From NCBI GenBank assembly GCA_963746255.1, contig CAVVAJ010000005.1:806001-870000 (forward strand): 64,000 bases of DNA, given 5' to 3'. The notes under the pieces are model-generated. The model searched no databases. It had not been told where the DNA came from and saw only the letters and a program-made list of their open reading frames with translations. This DNA is from DAOVXM01 sp963746255 (lineage in GTDB: Bacteria; Chloroflexota; Anaerolineae; Anaerolineales; UBA4823). Positions 44,773-54,433 of this stretch are shown here, one piece after another; the stretch's first letter is position 1; each line of letters opens with the position of its first letter. Both the position numbers and the translations under genes were made by a program.

Positions 44773-46062
44773 TTAGCTGGAAATGCGCTGGATATGGGCT
44801 CCCAATGATTGGAATTTTTTATCGACGTGCTCATATCCCCGGTCAATTTGGCTGACGTTGCGTATCTCGGATGTACCGCTAGCTGCTAGCGCAGCTAATA
44901 ACAACGACATCCCGGCACGAATATCCGGGCTCTCAAGATTTTCCCCGAATAACTGAGTTGGGCCATTTACAATGCAACGGTGCGGATCGCAAAGAACGAT
45001 CTGGGCGCCCATATTCACTAACTTGTCGATAAAGAACATACGGCTGGGGTACATCCAATCATGGAACAATATGCTGCCTTTAGATTGAGTTGCGACCACG
45101 ATAGCGATGCTCATCAGATCCGTTGGGAATGCCGGCCAGGGCATCACACTTATCTCAGGTATAGCATCCCCTAAGTCCGCCTGGATCTCGAGCGCTTGGT
45201 CTGCTGGAACTACAACAGAATCACCTTCAACATCCCATTTCACACCCAGCCTGCTGAAGACCATGGCGATCATATCCAAATAATGAGGAGCAGCATTATG
45301 GATCTTGATTGACCCATGGGTGACAACGGCAGCGCCGATTAAGCTGACTACCTCCAAGTAATCTGGCCCAATAGTAAATTCTGTGCCGTGTAATTTTGGC
45401 ACCCCTTTGATATGTAGGGTATTGGAACCGATGTGCGAAATCTGCGCCCCCATCCTGTTTAGGAAATGAGATAGCTCTTGGATATGCGGTTCTGACGCTG
45501 CATTGCGTATAGACGTTGATCCATTTGCTGTCACTGCCGCCATGATTGCATTTTCTGTTGCCGTGACACTTGCTTCGTCTAATAAGATATCCGCTCCGGA
45601 TAATGAGGGGGCAGTAAATTGAAACATTTTTTCAATTCGATTGTATTCCGCCTTAACACCTAGTTTTTCTAAGGCAAGAATGTGGGTATCAACCCTCCGC
45701 CTGCCAATAACATCGCCACCGGGTGGGGGAAGCTTCAGGTACCCTGCCCGCGCAGCCATCGGTCCTGCTAATAGGATAGAGGCTCGGATGCTGCGGCATA
45801 AGTCGGGGTTTAAGTCTGCCGGGCGGACCTGCCGCGCTTGGATCTGCCAAACATTTGGAGCTTTCGTTTCAATGTTAATTCCCAAACTTTCAAGCAGAGC
45901 GCGCATTGAGCGTACATCTATGATATCGGGAACATTATGCAGCAAAACTTTTTCATCGGTCAACATGCACGCGGCCAGGAGTGGTAAAGCTGCATTCTTA
46001 TTTCCGGATGGCGTGATATTTCCTGACAAGGCATGTCCACCATCAATGATCAGCTTTTCCAT
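44773..46062 (-). CDS. murA: UDP-N-acetylglucosamine 1-carboxyvinyltransferase with Asp at the Cys115 site
   Basis: 429 residues, full length. LPLLAACM with preceding GNKNAA (Lys22/Asn23 site), LAGPMAARAG and the loop PPPGGDVIGRRRVD. In the model enzyme this loop reads PGGCxIGxRPVD, with Cys as the residue attacked by fosfomycin; here the position is Asp. AFPTDLMS keeps the catalytic Asp, and DIRAGMSLLLAALA the Arg site. It makes the first committed precursor of peptidoglycan in the cytoplasm. A natural Cys-to-Asp change is known from Mycobacterium and Chlamydia MurA and gives fosfomycin resistance while keeping activity. Confidence 0.92.
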   Translation of the reverse strand: MEKLIIDGGHALSGNITPSGNKNAALPLLAACMLTDEKVLLHNVPDIIDVRSMRALLESLGINIETKAPNVWQIQARQVRPADLNPDLCRSIRASILLAGPMAARAGYLKLPPPGGDVIGRRRVDTHILALEKLGVKAEYNRIEKMFQFTAPSLSGADILLDEASVTATENAIMAAVTANGSTSIRNAASEPHIQELSHFLNRMGAQISHIGSNTLHIKGVPKLHGTEFTIGPDYLEVVSLIGAAVVTHGSIKIHNAAPHYLDMIAMVFSRLGVKWDVEGDSVVVPADQALEIQADLGDAIPEISVMPWPAFPTDLMSIAIVVATQSKGSILFHDWMYPSRMFFIDKLVNMGAQIVLCDPHRCIVNGPTQLFGENLESPDIRAGMSLLLAALAASGTSEIRNVSQIDRGYEHVDKKFQSLGAHIQRISS

Positions 46063-46128
46063 AAGTACTCCTTCTCAAGTAACTAATATGTAAGCCAGCA
46101 ATAGGTAACGCACTGCTATAATACTCGT

Positions 46129-46872
46129 ATGTTATCTATTTTTCCAGTCCTATTCACAGCAGTATTCACAGGTATGGCTGTTAACTACCTTGGGGATGTC
46201 CTACCAATCCGGCGAAAATTAACCGTCCCATTTTGCCTAAACTGCGGTACACAATCAGGCTTGTTGAACTATTTTCTGTGGCCGAGGCGATGCCCAAATT
46301 GCAAACAGAGACGCCCAATCCGGACATGGATCGTAGAAGCTATAATGGTTATTATTGGAATAGGGCTATGGATGCAGCCATATGTGAAGATAAATCCGCT
46401 GCTCACGGTATTGTTAATTGCCTATTTTATGCTTGTTATTGTTGTGGATTTCGAGCATAGATTAATCCTGCATCCGGTAAGCGTAGCGGGAAGTGTGCTT
46501 TGTCTTGTAATTGGATACCAGCTACATGGAATATTACCGACTATCTATGGTGGAGCTGCAGGCGCCGCTATTATGTATGGTTTATACATGCTTGGTAGAG
46601 TGTTTGTGCGCTATTTAGCGAAGGCAAGGGGCGAGGAAATTGGTGAAGAAGCATTAGGATTTGGCGATGTTATCTTGGGGGGAGTGTTAGGCCTGCTGCT
46701 TGGGTGGCCAGGAATTATCGCCGGCTTGATATTGGCGGTGGTTTTAGCAGGTTTTATCAGCCTTCTATACCTGGCTGTAATGTTCATTACAAGGCGGGAT
46801 CTGCGCAACCTTACGATTGCCTATGGTCCATATTTAGTTATCAGCACGTTTTTATTGATCTTCGTTTTATAG
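46129..46872 (+). CDS. Prepilin peptidase (A24 family)
   Basis: 247 residues. The N-terminal part holds a four-Cys zinc motif (CLNCG to CPNC) facing the cytoplasm. The aspartic-protease residues lie in VVDFEHRLILHPVS and GFGDVILGGVLGLL. About seven helices. It cleaves type IV prepilin-like leader peptides at the membrane. No pilus gene lies in the window. The stop is 16 bp before a bidirectional terminator. Confidence 0.88.
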   Translation: MLSIFPVLFTAVFTGMAVNYLGDVLPIRRKLTVPFCLNCGTQSGLLNYFLWPRRCPNCKQRRPIRTWIVEAIMVIIGIGLWMQPYVKINPLLTVLLIAYFMLVIVVDFEHRLILHPVSVAGSVLCLVIGYQLHGILPTIYGGAAGAAIMYGLYMLGRVFVRYLAKARGEEIGEEALGFGDVILGGVLGLLLGWPGIIAGLILAVVLAGFISLLYLAVMFITRRDLRNLTIAYGPYLVISTFLLIFVL

Positions 46873-46887
46873 GTGTAAAAACGAAAA

Positions 46888-46922
46888 AAAACGTCTCCTG
46901 CGAATTCAAAGGAGACGTTTAT
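46888..46922. terminator. Bidirectional terminator between the prepilin peptidase gene and secF
   Basis: A 12-bp stem (AAACGTCTCCT with its complement) and a 9-base loop; A8 on the left and a T-rich right flank, giving T tracts on both strands. It stands between two convergent genes. Confidence 0.85.
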
Positions 46923-46947
46923 TGTATTTATTTGATGGTGTATGAGT

Positions 46948-47874
46948 TTATACGCTGGCTTGCTTGGCGCCCCGTTTAAACCAATTGCGCCACTCTTGAT
47001 TTTCCCAAGCAACTAAGGTTGGAGCTGCGATAAAGATTGATGAATAGGTGCCCATGAAAAGCCCAACGAGCAGGGTTACCGAGAATGCTCGCAGCGTCAC
47101 ACCACCCAACAGGACGAGTGCTAGCAGCATGAATTCTACCGTCATCAGCTGAGTATTAATAGAACGCTGCAGCGTTTGGATGATAGAGTGGTTTACCAGC
47201 GTCTCATAGTTCAAGCGGCGGAAGATTGTAGAATTTTCGCGGACCCGGTCAAAGACAACAATTTTGTCCTGAACTGAGAAACCTATTACCGTTAACAGGC
47301 TGGTTAGGAAAAGGGCATCGATCTGCCAACCCAAATAATGGCCACCTAATGCTGCTAAACTTATTACTACCGCGACATCATGAAACATGGCGATGATTGC
47401 ACAAACTCCATAACGGAACGCGTTATCGATTCCTCGAAAAGCCCAGGTGATATAAACCATTACTGCCACTGCAGCGATGAGTATCGCAATCAGCGCGGCG
47501 AAGTGACCTCCTGACCAATCGTTGGGCCAACACTGTCATAGCGCAGTACGGTCACAGTTGTATTAAATTCATCCTCAATGCGATCAACAACCTCAACTCG
47601 AGTAGACTCATCGAGAAAGCTTGATTTCGCGTTTATCCTTGCATCACCACTTGTTTGTGCCTGGATATCCTCAATCCCCATATCTTCGTAGAGCAAGACG
47701 ATCTGCGCAGGTTGTGGAGCGATCCCTGAATTCGAACTCGATTTCCATCATCGTGCCGCCGGTGAAATCTACAGCTAGCGGGAAACCCAACAATAGGATA
47801 ACCACAAATCCAGGGATGATCAACAATAGTGAGAAAGCGAAAAAGTAGTACCGTTTTCCTAATAGATCAATCAT
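46948..47874 (-). pseudogene. secF: Protein-export membrane protein SecF, two frameshifts
   Basis: Start ATG 47874 (AGGAAAG upstream), 13 bp after the secD stop. The N-terminal segment MIDLLGKRYYFFAFSLLL and GFPLAVDFTGGTMMEIEFE is SecF. One extra base near 47728 shifts the frame; the correct frame continues as SGIAPQPAQIVLLYEDMG to VLRYDSVGPTIGQE. Near 47500 one base is missing and the frame resumes as GHFAALIAILIAAVAVMVYI, with the DKIVVFDRVRENS motif and four more helices to a stop at 46948. Joined, the protein is about 308 residues, normal for SecF. As secF is usually needed for export and growth, consensus errors are a good explanation. Confidence 0.85.
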
Positions 47875-47887
47875 TTTTACTTTCCTA

Positions 47888-49243
47888 TCAAATGCCAAAC
47901 CAACGGGCATAGTTAGTCGGTTTAAGCCACCCCAACACCAAGCTTAAAAAGGTGCGGCTGATGACGATTGCGGTGAACAAGCTAACCAAGACACCGAGCG
48001 CTAATGTAAGGGAAAAACCTTTTACAATAGTCGCCCCAAACTGACTGCCAAACCAGAATAATATTGTGCACGTAATGAGCGTAGCGATATTTGAGTCACG
48101 TATGGATGGCCATGCTCTACGCCAACCGATATCGACAGATTGTTGGATCGTCCGACCGGAACGCAGCTCTTCTTTTAGCCTTTCAAATATCAAAATATTG
48201 GCATCCAACGCACTGCCCGTACTTAAGAGAAAACCAGCAATTCCTGCTAGTGTAAGCGTGATCGGAATATATCTAAATAAAGCAAAGGCCAGGATGGCAT
48301 ATATCAGGATCGCTACATCTGCGATAATACCCGGCAAGCGGTAATAAAGGGCCATGAATAGAATTACTATCGTGAAGCCGACGATACCAGCTATTGCACT
48401 CTCCTGCAATGAATCTTGTCCCAGTGACGGCCCAACAGTTCTCGTTTCTACAACTTTGAGTGGAATTGGCAGCGAGCCATAGCGTAATTGGACAGCCAAA
48501 GCGTTTGCCGCCTCGGGTGTGAAATTGCCGCTGACCACTCCTTGACCATCTGTAATCGCACTGTTGATAGTTGGGACGGATATCACCTCTTTGTCTAGTA
48601 TGATCGCGAGAACGGTCCCAATATTGTTGGCAGTATAATCCGCGAATATGCTGGCTTCTTCGGGCTTTAATTCGAAGGCAACCTCGTATTCACCAGCTTG
48701 GTTGGTTGTAACCCCGACGTTTTTCAGTCCCGTTCCCGTCATCACAGTTGCGAAGACAGGTATATCTTCCGAAGCATCCACAGCTTCAGAACCCTGGGCG
48801 AAATCAGTCTCAATTTTCGTGCCCACCAGGGCAATTGCTTGGTCGACAGAAATATCGCTCATATCGACAAATTCGAGCAACCCTGTTTGCCGGAGTGTAG
48901 CTAAAGCTTTTTCAGGATCGGTCTCACCAGGTAATTCCACAACAATCCGGCGATCACCGGCTTGCTGGACTACTGCTTCAGAAACTCCAAGACCGTTGAC
49001 ACGGTTTTCCACAATTGTTCGGGCAGTACTCATTGCTTCAGCATCAATATCTACGTCTTCTGGTAGATCAGCTTCAAGGAGGGCTTGGACACCACCGACT
49101 AGGTCTAGTCCTAGCCGGGTTTCAATCGCCTTATTGATGCCGAAAACATGAATACCGGGGTTGTTGGGTAGATCGAACCATATGGCTACCGCAACAACCG
49201 CGACAATTAGGATGAGCATTCTTAGCTGTCGGTTTTGTCTCAT
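47888..49243 (-). CDS. secD: Protein-export membrane protein SecD
   Basis: Start ATG 49243 (GGAGG upstream); the ORF reading starting at 49351 is too long at its N-terminus. About 451 residues, intact. One N-terminal helix, the P1 head with LGLDLVGGVQALLEADL, then the membrane part with SAIAGIVGFTIVILFMALYY, ALDANILIFERLKEEL and DSNIATLITCTILFWFG. It works with SecF in the membrane to pull proteins out of the translocon using the proton gradient. Lies directly upstream of the broken secF. Confidence 0.92.
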   Translation of the reverse strand: MRQNRQLRMLILIVAVVAVAIWFDLPNNPGIHVFGINKAIETRLGLDLVGGVQALLEADLPEDVDIDAEAMSTARTIVENRVNGLGVSEAVVQQAGDRRIVVELPGETDPEKALATLRQTGLLEFVDMSDISVDQAIALVGTKIETDFAQGSEAVDASEDIPVFATVMTGTGLKNVGVTTNQAGEYEVAFELKPEEASIFADYTANNIGTVLAIILDKEVISVPTINSAITDGQGVVSGNFTPEAANALAVQLRYGSLPIPLKVVETRTVGPSLGQDSLQESAIAGIVGFTIVILFMALYYRLPGIIADVAILIYAILAFALFRYIPITLTLAGIAGFLLSTGSALDANILIFERLKEELRSGRTIQQSVDIGWRRAWPSIRDSNIATLITCTILFWFGSQFGATIVKGFSLTLALGVLVSLFTAIVISRTFLSLVLGWLKPTNYARWFGI

Positions 49244-49389
49244 TGATTTTCCATTCCTCCATTTCAAACGAATGCCAGCCCGCTTCAAATCCAATATCAG
49301 TGAAGGCTGGCACAAAGGGGGATTATACTCCCAAATAATTGGATTGTCCAACTTAGGGTATTTTATGGAAGTCTTGAATATATGGGCTA

Positions 49390-49764
49390 TTATCCCGGAT
49401 GGTTTAGTGGAGTGATTCCCACCGAGTGTAAATAACTAACGACAAATTCGAGGACCTCATCTGGAGTGAGATCATCGGTCTCCAGAATATAATCTGCGTG
49501 GGCGTGGGCGTGTGCGAGTCGCCGGAGCTGCTCGGCATATTCATTTCGCGTCCAATTCATATTTCGTCTCGCTAGTGTCGTTGAGTAGGATACAGATAAG
49601 TATATTAATACCCGGGGATTAGTCAATCTCTGCCACATATCGTCAACAAATGAGTGATCTTGGGCGATATGTTTTGCTTCGTAGCCGCGCTTGGATAATG
49701 CCGATACCAGCGTAGACTTACCTGCGGCGCAAGGTCCTACGATGCCTACCTTATCAGATCTCAT
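49390..49764 (-). CDS. Small P-loop NTPase/kinase-like protein
   Basis: 124 residues. VGIVGPCAAGKSTLV is a Walker A loop close to the N-terminus; later VLIYLSVSYSTTLARR and an Arg-rich lid-like part. It is short for a nucleotide kinase, and no clear substrate motif is visible, so its function is unknown. The repeated HAHAHADYIL segment near residue 90 is unusual. It follows the SpoIIE-type phosphatase gene by 26 bp on the same strand. Confidence 0.6.
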   Translation of the reverse strand: MRSDKVGIVGPCAAGKSTLVSALSKRGYEAKHIAQDHSFVDDMWQRLTNPRVLIYLSVSYSTTLARRNMNWTRNEYAEQLRRLAHAHAHADYILETDDLTPDEVLEFVVSYLHSVGITPLNHPG

Positions 49765-49790
49765 AGGTAATCCGAGTTAATCTCGGAAAG

Positions 49791-50498
49791 TTAATATGAT
49801 TTGAGGGGGATGGATACGGACATGCGGCGGATATCATCACCGATACCTTCAACCACTCGCATGACAACTACTGAAATGTCATCGACAGGACGACCTTGGT
49901 CCAGATCGACCGCACGTCCGAGGATGTGATCGGCGATTATTTGTGCGGCTGAACCAGCTTGCAGAAGGTCCGCAAGCGTTTGGGGTACATTGAGGACCTC
50001 CTTTGAACGACCGCCGGCATGGGTAATACCATCCGTAAAGGTTAACGCAGTTAATCCATACTCAAGTGTCTCTTCGTTGATGATTGGACGTGTGTCGCGG
50101 TAAATCCCAACCGGGATGCTCATTTCATCCAAGATCCGGATCTGGTTATTATTTGCCACAATGACCGGTGCGGGATTATTCCGGGTGATCACGAGAGTAT
50201 TCGTGACCTGGTCAATCGAGAGGATATTCAAGGTTGCTGAGACGCGTCCTCGCCGTTCCGTGTAAAGATAATCCGAAGCAGCGCGTGCCGCAGCTCCGTC
50301 ACGCACCCCTTCAGCTAACAAGGAGATCACCTTGCGCACTACCATCGTCGAAATCCACTTTGCCCCGCGCCCTGAGCTCTGACCATCCGCCATTACAACT
50401 GATAAACCACCGTTGGGTCTTTCAACGATCTCAACCGTGTCGCCGCTGTTTGAGGTGGCATATTTTTTAGTTTTAGCAACCGCGATATTGATTTCCAT
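49791..50498 (-). CDS. SpoIIE-type PP2C serine phosphatase
   Basis: 235 residues. LSVVMADGQSSGRGAKW is the first metal-binding Asp-Gly motif of PP2C/SpoIIE phosphatases; LTALTFTDGITHAGG gives the second and VDDISVVVMRV the last Asp. No sensor domain is fused, so it is a stand-alone catalytic domain, typically a regulator acting on anti-sigma-factor antagonists. A partner antagonist is not visible next to it. Confidence 0.82.
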   Translation of the reverse strand: MEINIAVAKTKKYATSNSGDTVEIVERPNGGLSVVMADGQSSGRGAKWISTMVVRKVISLLAEGVRDGAAARAASDYLYTERRGRVSATLNILSIDQVTNTLVITRNNPAPVIVANNNQIRILDEMSIPVGIYRDTRPIINEETLEYGLTALTFTDGITHAGGRSKEVLNVPQTLADLLQAGSAAQIIADHILGRAVDLDQGRPVDDISVVVMRVVEGIGDDIRRMSVSIPLKSY

Positions 50499-50589
50499 AT
50501 GAGAATTTTACATCAGCAAGGGATATTATCCAAGATTGTCTGCATAAGTGGTGCTGCAGGATATCAGCAGCACCTGGCTATTTGGAAGA

Positions 50590-51192
50590 TCAATCAAGTG
50601 TGGCTGGCATGAGAATCCGAGCCTCAGAGAGTGTCTTGACGAAATATTCGGTCACCTTTGTTTGAGCGTGTTCCGGTGCCTGACCGGTAATGCTGAAAAG
50701 CCACGCAGCACAGCGGTAGATTTTCTTCGTAGGTTTGATCCATGCCATCGGTAGGATAATCAATTTACCTCTATGGACAAGCACACGCTGGATTTCTCGC
50801 AGCACCTGATCTGCAGTGATGTAGTTTGTTGGGAATGTGCATACGACCTCGTTGAAAGATCCACTCGCATAAGGCAAATAGTTTACATCTCCATTTGTCA
50901 GCAGTGGGATTTTTGCTGTAGGGATATTCTTTATTGCCAATCTTCCCATTTGACGGCTTAGGTCAATTCCGAAGATAACATTCCCTCTCCCAGCAAGCAG
51001 CGCTTGAAGGTGTCCTGGCCCGTGTCCAAGCTCTAGTATCACCGGTCCATTTAGATAAGGAAGAGTACGGGAAACCCAGTCCTGCCACATACCCAAAGAT
51101 ACAATACCCGCTACGATGTCGTACAGCCATGCGAGCCGGGTGTATAAATAGCCAAGGAATATTTGGACTATGCGCTGAAGCGGGTTGTGCAA
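50590..51192 (-). CDS. Class I SAM-dependent methyltransferase
   Basis: 200 residues. VILELGHGPGHLQALLAG (motif I, about residue 54), VIFGIDLSRQMGRLA (post-I Asp) and LPYASGSFNEVVCTFP (motif II). The N-terminus contains a hydrophobic LFGYLYTRLAWLYD-like segment, suggesting a membrane-associated substrate. The gene is 12 bp downstream of the diacylglycerol-kinase-like gene on the same strand, so a lipid substrate is plausible. Confidence 0.78.
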   Translation of the reverse strand: MHNPLQRIVQIFLGYLYTRLAWLYDIVAGIVSLGMWQDWVSRTLPYLNGPVILELGHGPGHLQALLAGRGNVIFGIDLSRQMGRLAIKNIPTAKIPLLTNGDVNYLPYASGSFNEVVCTFPTNYITADQVLREIQRVLVHRGKLIILPMAWIKPTKKIYRCAAWLFSITGQAPEHAQTKVTEYFVKTLSEARILMPATLD

Positions 51193-51204
51193 GATAATAC
51201 TTGG

Positions 51205-52128
51205 TTATTTTGGCAGCAAAACTGGAAGTTTATTGCCTGCAATATGATATTCAATGTCTCGCACAGCAGCGGATTGGATCTCGCCATCTGCATGCAGAGG
51301 AGTGGGTTGTTCAGTGTGGATCCTCAACCAAGTCGAGTGAACTTGGTGAATGTTCGGATGCTCGATATAGCTGCCTGCTTGTGGTTTCATAGTTCGCGGT
51401 AGAAGGCGCAAGATCTGAAGCCGGGTTGACATCGAGCCGTAGACAAAGGTAAGCTTTCCATCGAAGGGATCCGCATCCGGGGTCATATAAAATAACCCCC
51501 CGGTGAGCGGGTTGTTCCCTACCGTAACGAGAGTAGCCGGTCCGGTATAAATCCCATCATCCCACTCGAGATGGACTGTCCATTGCGGATTTTGCATCAC
51601 ACCCATTAGCGTCGCGACGAGATACCGCAGCACGCCCTTGAGCTTCGTTATGCGTTGTTGGATTAGCGTTATTGTTGGTTCAAGTCCGATGGCAGAATTG
51701 TTATCAAAGTAGCGCTGTGAACTGAGATCAGGGCCAAATTTGATCACTCCAATATCAATAGCTTTGGTGTTCCCTGCTGCGATAACTTCTGCAGCACTAA
51801 TAAGTTCAGTTGGTATGTTGAGGTTGACAACGAAATCATTTGCTGAACCCAATGGCATCACTCCGAATGGAGGCAATTCGCCACGGTAATCCGAATCTAG
51901 CATTCCGTTAACGACTTCACTGATACTGCCATCGCCACCAGCAGCAATAATTGGTGAAAAGCCATCTTGGATCGCCTGCGCGGCTAATTTGAGACCGTGA
52001 CCGGGAGCTGTAGTGGTTTCTAGACGAAATTGTATACCGGCGTGGTTTAGAGCGGCAATCATCTCGTCCTTACGAGCTTGCGCACGCCAGCGGTTAGCGT
52101 AGGGATTCAAGATGACTTTTGCTGTCAT
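51205..52128 (-). CDS. Diacylglycerol kinase-family lipid kinase
   Basis: Start ATG 52128 (AAAGGA upstream) instead of the ORF start 52149. About 307 residues. AKVILNPYANRWRA starts the fold; IIAAGGDGSISEVVNGML is the ATP-binding GGDG loop, and PFGVMPLGSANDFV the second loop. The C-terminal beta-sandwich has LVTVGNNPLTGGLFYMTPDADPFDGKL. The family phosphorylates lipids such as diacylglycerol or sphingosine-type molecules. Operon with the methyltransferase downstream. Confidence 0.88.
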   Translation of the reverse strand: MTAKVILNPYANRWRAQARKDEMIAALNHAGIQFRLETTTAPGHGLKLAAQAIQDGFSPIIAAGGDGSISEVVNGMLDSDYRGELPPFGVMPLGSANDFVVNLNIPTELISAAEVIAAGNTKAIDIGVIKFGPDLSSQRYFDNNSAIGLEPTITLIQQRITKLKGVLRYLVATLMGVMQNPQWTVHLEWDDGIYTGPATLVTVGNNPLTGGLFYMTPDADPFDGKLTFVYGSMSTRLQILRLLPRTMKPQAGSYIEHPNIHQVHSTWLRIHTEQPTPLHADGEIQSAAVRDIEYHIAGNKLPVLLPK

Positions 52129-52213
52129 ATTGTTCCTTTCAGAACACACTTGTCAGGGTATGTAGCTAAGCAATACAAAAATTACCGATGTCCCGGTTGA
52201 TAAGCTGCAGGAT

Positions 52214-52450
52214 TTATTCATTCCTCAAATTTGGATCCTGTACCTGGATTCCTTGTTGCCGCAGCCATTCAATCGCTTCATCGATTATGACCGGGTTCCC
52301 TGCAAGTAGAATTTCCAGCCACCTGTCTTCGCCCCCAATCTGTGCTCGCAATATATTGACGGTTAATTCATATTTCCTGATCAATTGATTGATCACCGGA
52401 ACACTCAACATCGCCTCGGGATATACAAGGCGAACAACCTGGTCGGTCAT
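52214..52450 (-). CDS. NIL-domain protein
   Basis: 78 residues forming one ferredoxin-like fold. RLVYPEAMLSVPVINQLIRKY and INILRAQIG with WLEILLAGNP match the NIL domain (Asn-Ile-Leu signature NILRA), otherwise found at the C-terminus of methionine ABC transporter ATPases and in some ferredoxins. A stand-alone NIL protein may bind an amino acid, probably Met or Cys. Function is not established. Confidence 0.75.
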   Translation of the reverse strand: MTDQVVRLVYPEAMLSVPVINQLIRKYELTVNILRAQIGGEDRWLEILLAGNPVIIDEAIEWLRQQGIQVQDPNLRNE

Positions 52451-52542
52451 CGGCAGCTCCTTTACTATTTATCTCGGACGTAGTTGTTTTCACACATCAA
52501 TTGGTTCAGTTTTTACTAATAGATTGTAGCATGTTTTGTTGT

Positions 52543-53634
52543 TTATTCTTTGGTCGTTGATGAATGCTTAATCGCAAGCTGACCACAACCGGCTTGTATA
52601 TCAATCCCTCGTCAAATCCTGATAGTGCAGCTGATACCGTACCCCGATAAGATGCGCTGGAAGTCTCTCGCAGTTGATTTTGTCGATGGAGAGCCTTGAT
52701 ACTGTTGCGTAGGATTAAGCGGTATGACGTTCACATGGCATAAACGGCCTTTGAGCTGTTTTCCCAACTTATGGGCCTGGACGGCAGTGTCATTAACTCC
52801 ATTGATCAAGGCCCATTCGAAAGTGATTCTGCGGCTTGTGGTTTCAGTATATGCCCAGCATGCTGGAAGCAGTTCAGCGAGTGAATATTTTTTATTGATT
52901 GGGAGCATCGAGGTGCGTAAGTCATCATCGATTGCATGTAAAGATACAGCCAGGTTAACTTGTCGCCGTTCGTTCGTAAACCTCCGAATACCCGGGATGA
53001 GCCCCACGGTTGAGATGGTAAATCGTCTGGCACCAAAATTCGACCCTTTCTTATCGTTCATCCGGTCGACTGCCGCCATCGTAGAATCGTAATTATGCAG
53101 TGGCTCACCCATGCCCATAATTACCACGTTGGTAATCTTCTCACTGTTTAGCGATAATCTCCTTTGATAATATAGGATTTGTGCTACGATCTCACCGCTG
53201 GTCAGGTTTCGGTAATATCCCATTTGACCAGTCGCACAGAATACACATCCCATAGCGCATCCAGATTGGGAGGAGATGCAGACCGTGCGCCGGTTATCGT
53301 ACTGCATCAATACCGCTTCGATCGCGCGGCCATCATTCAACCTGAACAATGTCTTCTCAGTATTTCGGTCATCAGACAGGAGAATCACCTCTGGGTTTAG
53401 GTTGGTAAACTGATACGTGGTTCCTAATTTTACGCGTAAGCTTTTGGGTAAGTTTGAGAACATACCCGGATCACTGAAATATTGTTTATATAATCCTTCC
53501 CATATTTGCTTTGCTCGATAAGCTGGTTCTCCCCAATTCTCACAAACACTCTGTAACTCGTCGAACTCGATATTATAGATAGATGCTTTCTGGTTTGATG
53601 AAGATTTAATCCTCGGGACGATATCAACCTCCAT
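52543..53634 (-). pseudogene. rlmN: 23S rRNA/tRNA adenine-C2 methyltransferase RlmN, stop before the catalytic C-terminus
   Basis: From ATG 53634 the protein carries the radical-SAM motif CAMGCVFCATGQMGYYRNL (CxxxCxxC), NVVIMGMGEPLHNYD and INGVNDTAVQA. It stops at TGA 52612-52614 after SCTIRI. Reading through in frame gives RGIDIQAGCGQLAIKHS and ends at 52543: this end contains the conserved Cys of the GCGQL motif that is methylated and resolves the enzyme intermediate. The visible stop removes that Cys, so the shortened enzyme should be dead. One base change (CGA to TGA) explains it. The full length would be about 363 residues. It overlaps the HAD gene upstream by 11 bp. Confidence 0.85.
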
Positions 53635-54433
53635 GATGTTGTTCCCTCATATCCAGTAGCAGCTGAGTAATATCCTGGCTAATCCAATCGGGCTCAGGTG
53701 ACCAGGTGCGTGCCTGGATTATCTCGGTAACACCTGACAACACGAGTGCAGTTTGGCAATTCAGCCTTTGCCCTCCCGCGATGTCAGTCTCTAAACGATC
53801 TCCAATCACCAGCGTGTGCTGTGGATTGCTCCCCATTCGATTCATGGCTTCTTCATACATATATGTTGACGGCTTTCCGACCACAACTGGTTCAACATCG
53901 CTAGCCGCCTGGAGTGCTGCTAATATTGAACCAGCACCGGGAACCAAACCCTCGGGCGTAGGAAATGTCCGGTCGGCATTTGTCGCTATGAAAGCTGCAC
54001 CTGATCTGATGAATAGAGTTGCATTGCGCAACTTTTTATAAGTAACCATACGGTCCATGCCTGTAACCACTATTTCGACACTTTCATCAGTGATATTAAA
54101 GCCGCTCTCGGTAAGAACTTTTTCCAGGGCAGGCTCTCCAACAACGTATACACGGCTTTGCGGAGGATATTTCTCAGTGAGATAACTTGCGGCGGCTTCA
54201 GATGATGTGATGATTTGGTATGGTTGCAATGCTACCCCGAATGATGCCAATTTACTAAGGTATTCTGAAACCGTTTTGGTTGAGTTATTTGTAGCTAAGG
54301 TGATTTTCAATCCCATTTCATCGATAAGCTGAAATACGCTTTCCAAGTTGCCAATCGGTGTCGCTTCACGCCATAGGACCCCGTCCATATCGATGATTAA
54401 CGCGTCAATCAGTTGTTGGGTGCCATTTCTCAT
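53624..54433 (-). CDS. HAD-IIA family phosphatase (NagD-like)
   Basis: 269 residues. ALIIDMDGVLWREATPIGN is motif I; LATNNSTKT motif II; LVIGDRLETDIAGGQRLNC motif IV. The C2 cap between about 80 and 185 makes it HAD-IIA. It is probably a nucleotide or glycolate-phosphate type phosphatase. Overlaps both neighbours (4 bp upstream, 11 bp downstream), so it is tightly coupled with rlmN and the DUF1028 gene. Confidence 0.88.
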   Translation of the reverse strand: MRNGTQQLIDALIIDMDGVLWREATPIGNLESVFQLIDEMGLKITLATNNSTKTVSEYLSKLASFGVALQPYQIITSSEAAASYLTEKYPPQSRVYVVGEPALEKVLTESGFNITDESVEIVVTGMDRMVTYKKLRNATLFIRSGAAFIATNADRTFPTPEGLVPGAGSILAALQAASDVEPVVVGKPSTYMYEEAMNRMGSNPQHTLVIGDRLETDIAGGQRLNCQTALVLSGVTEIIQARTWSPEPDWISQDITQLLLDMREQHHGG

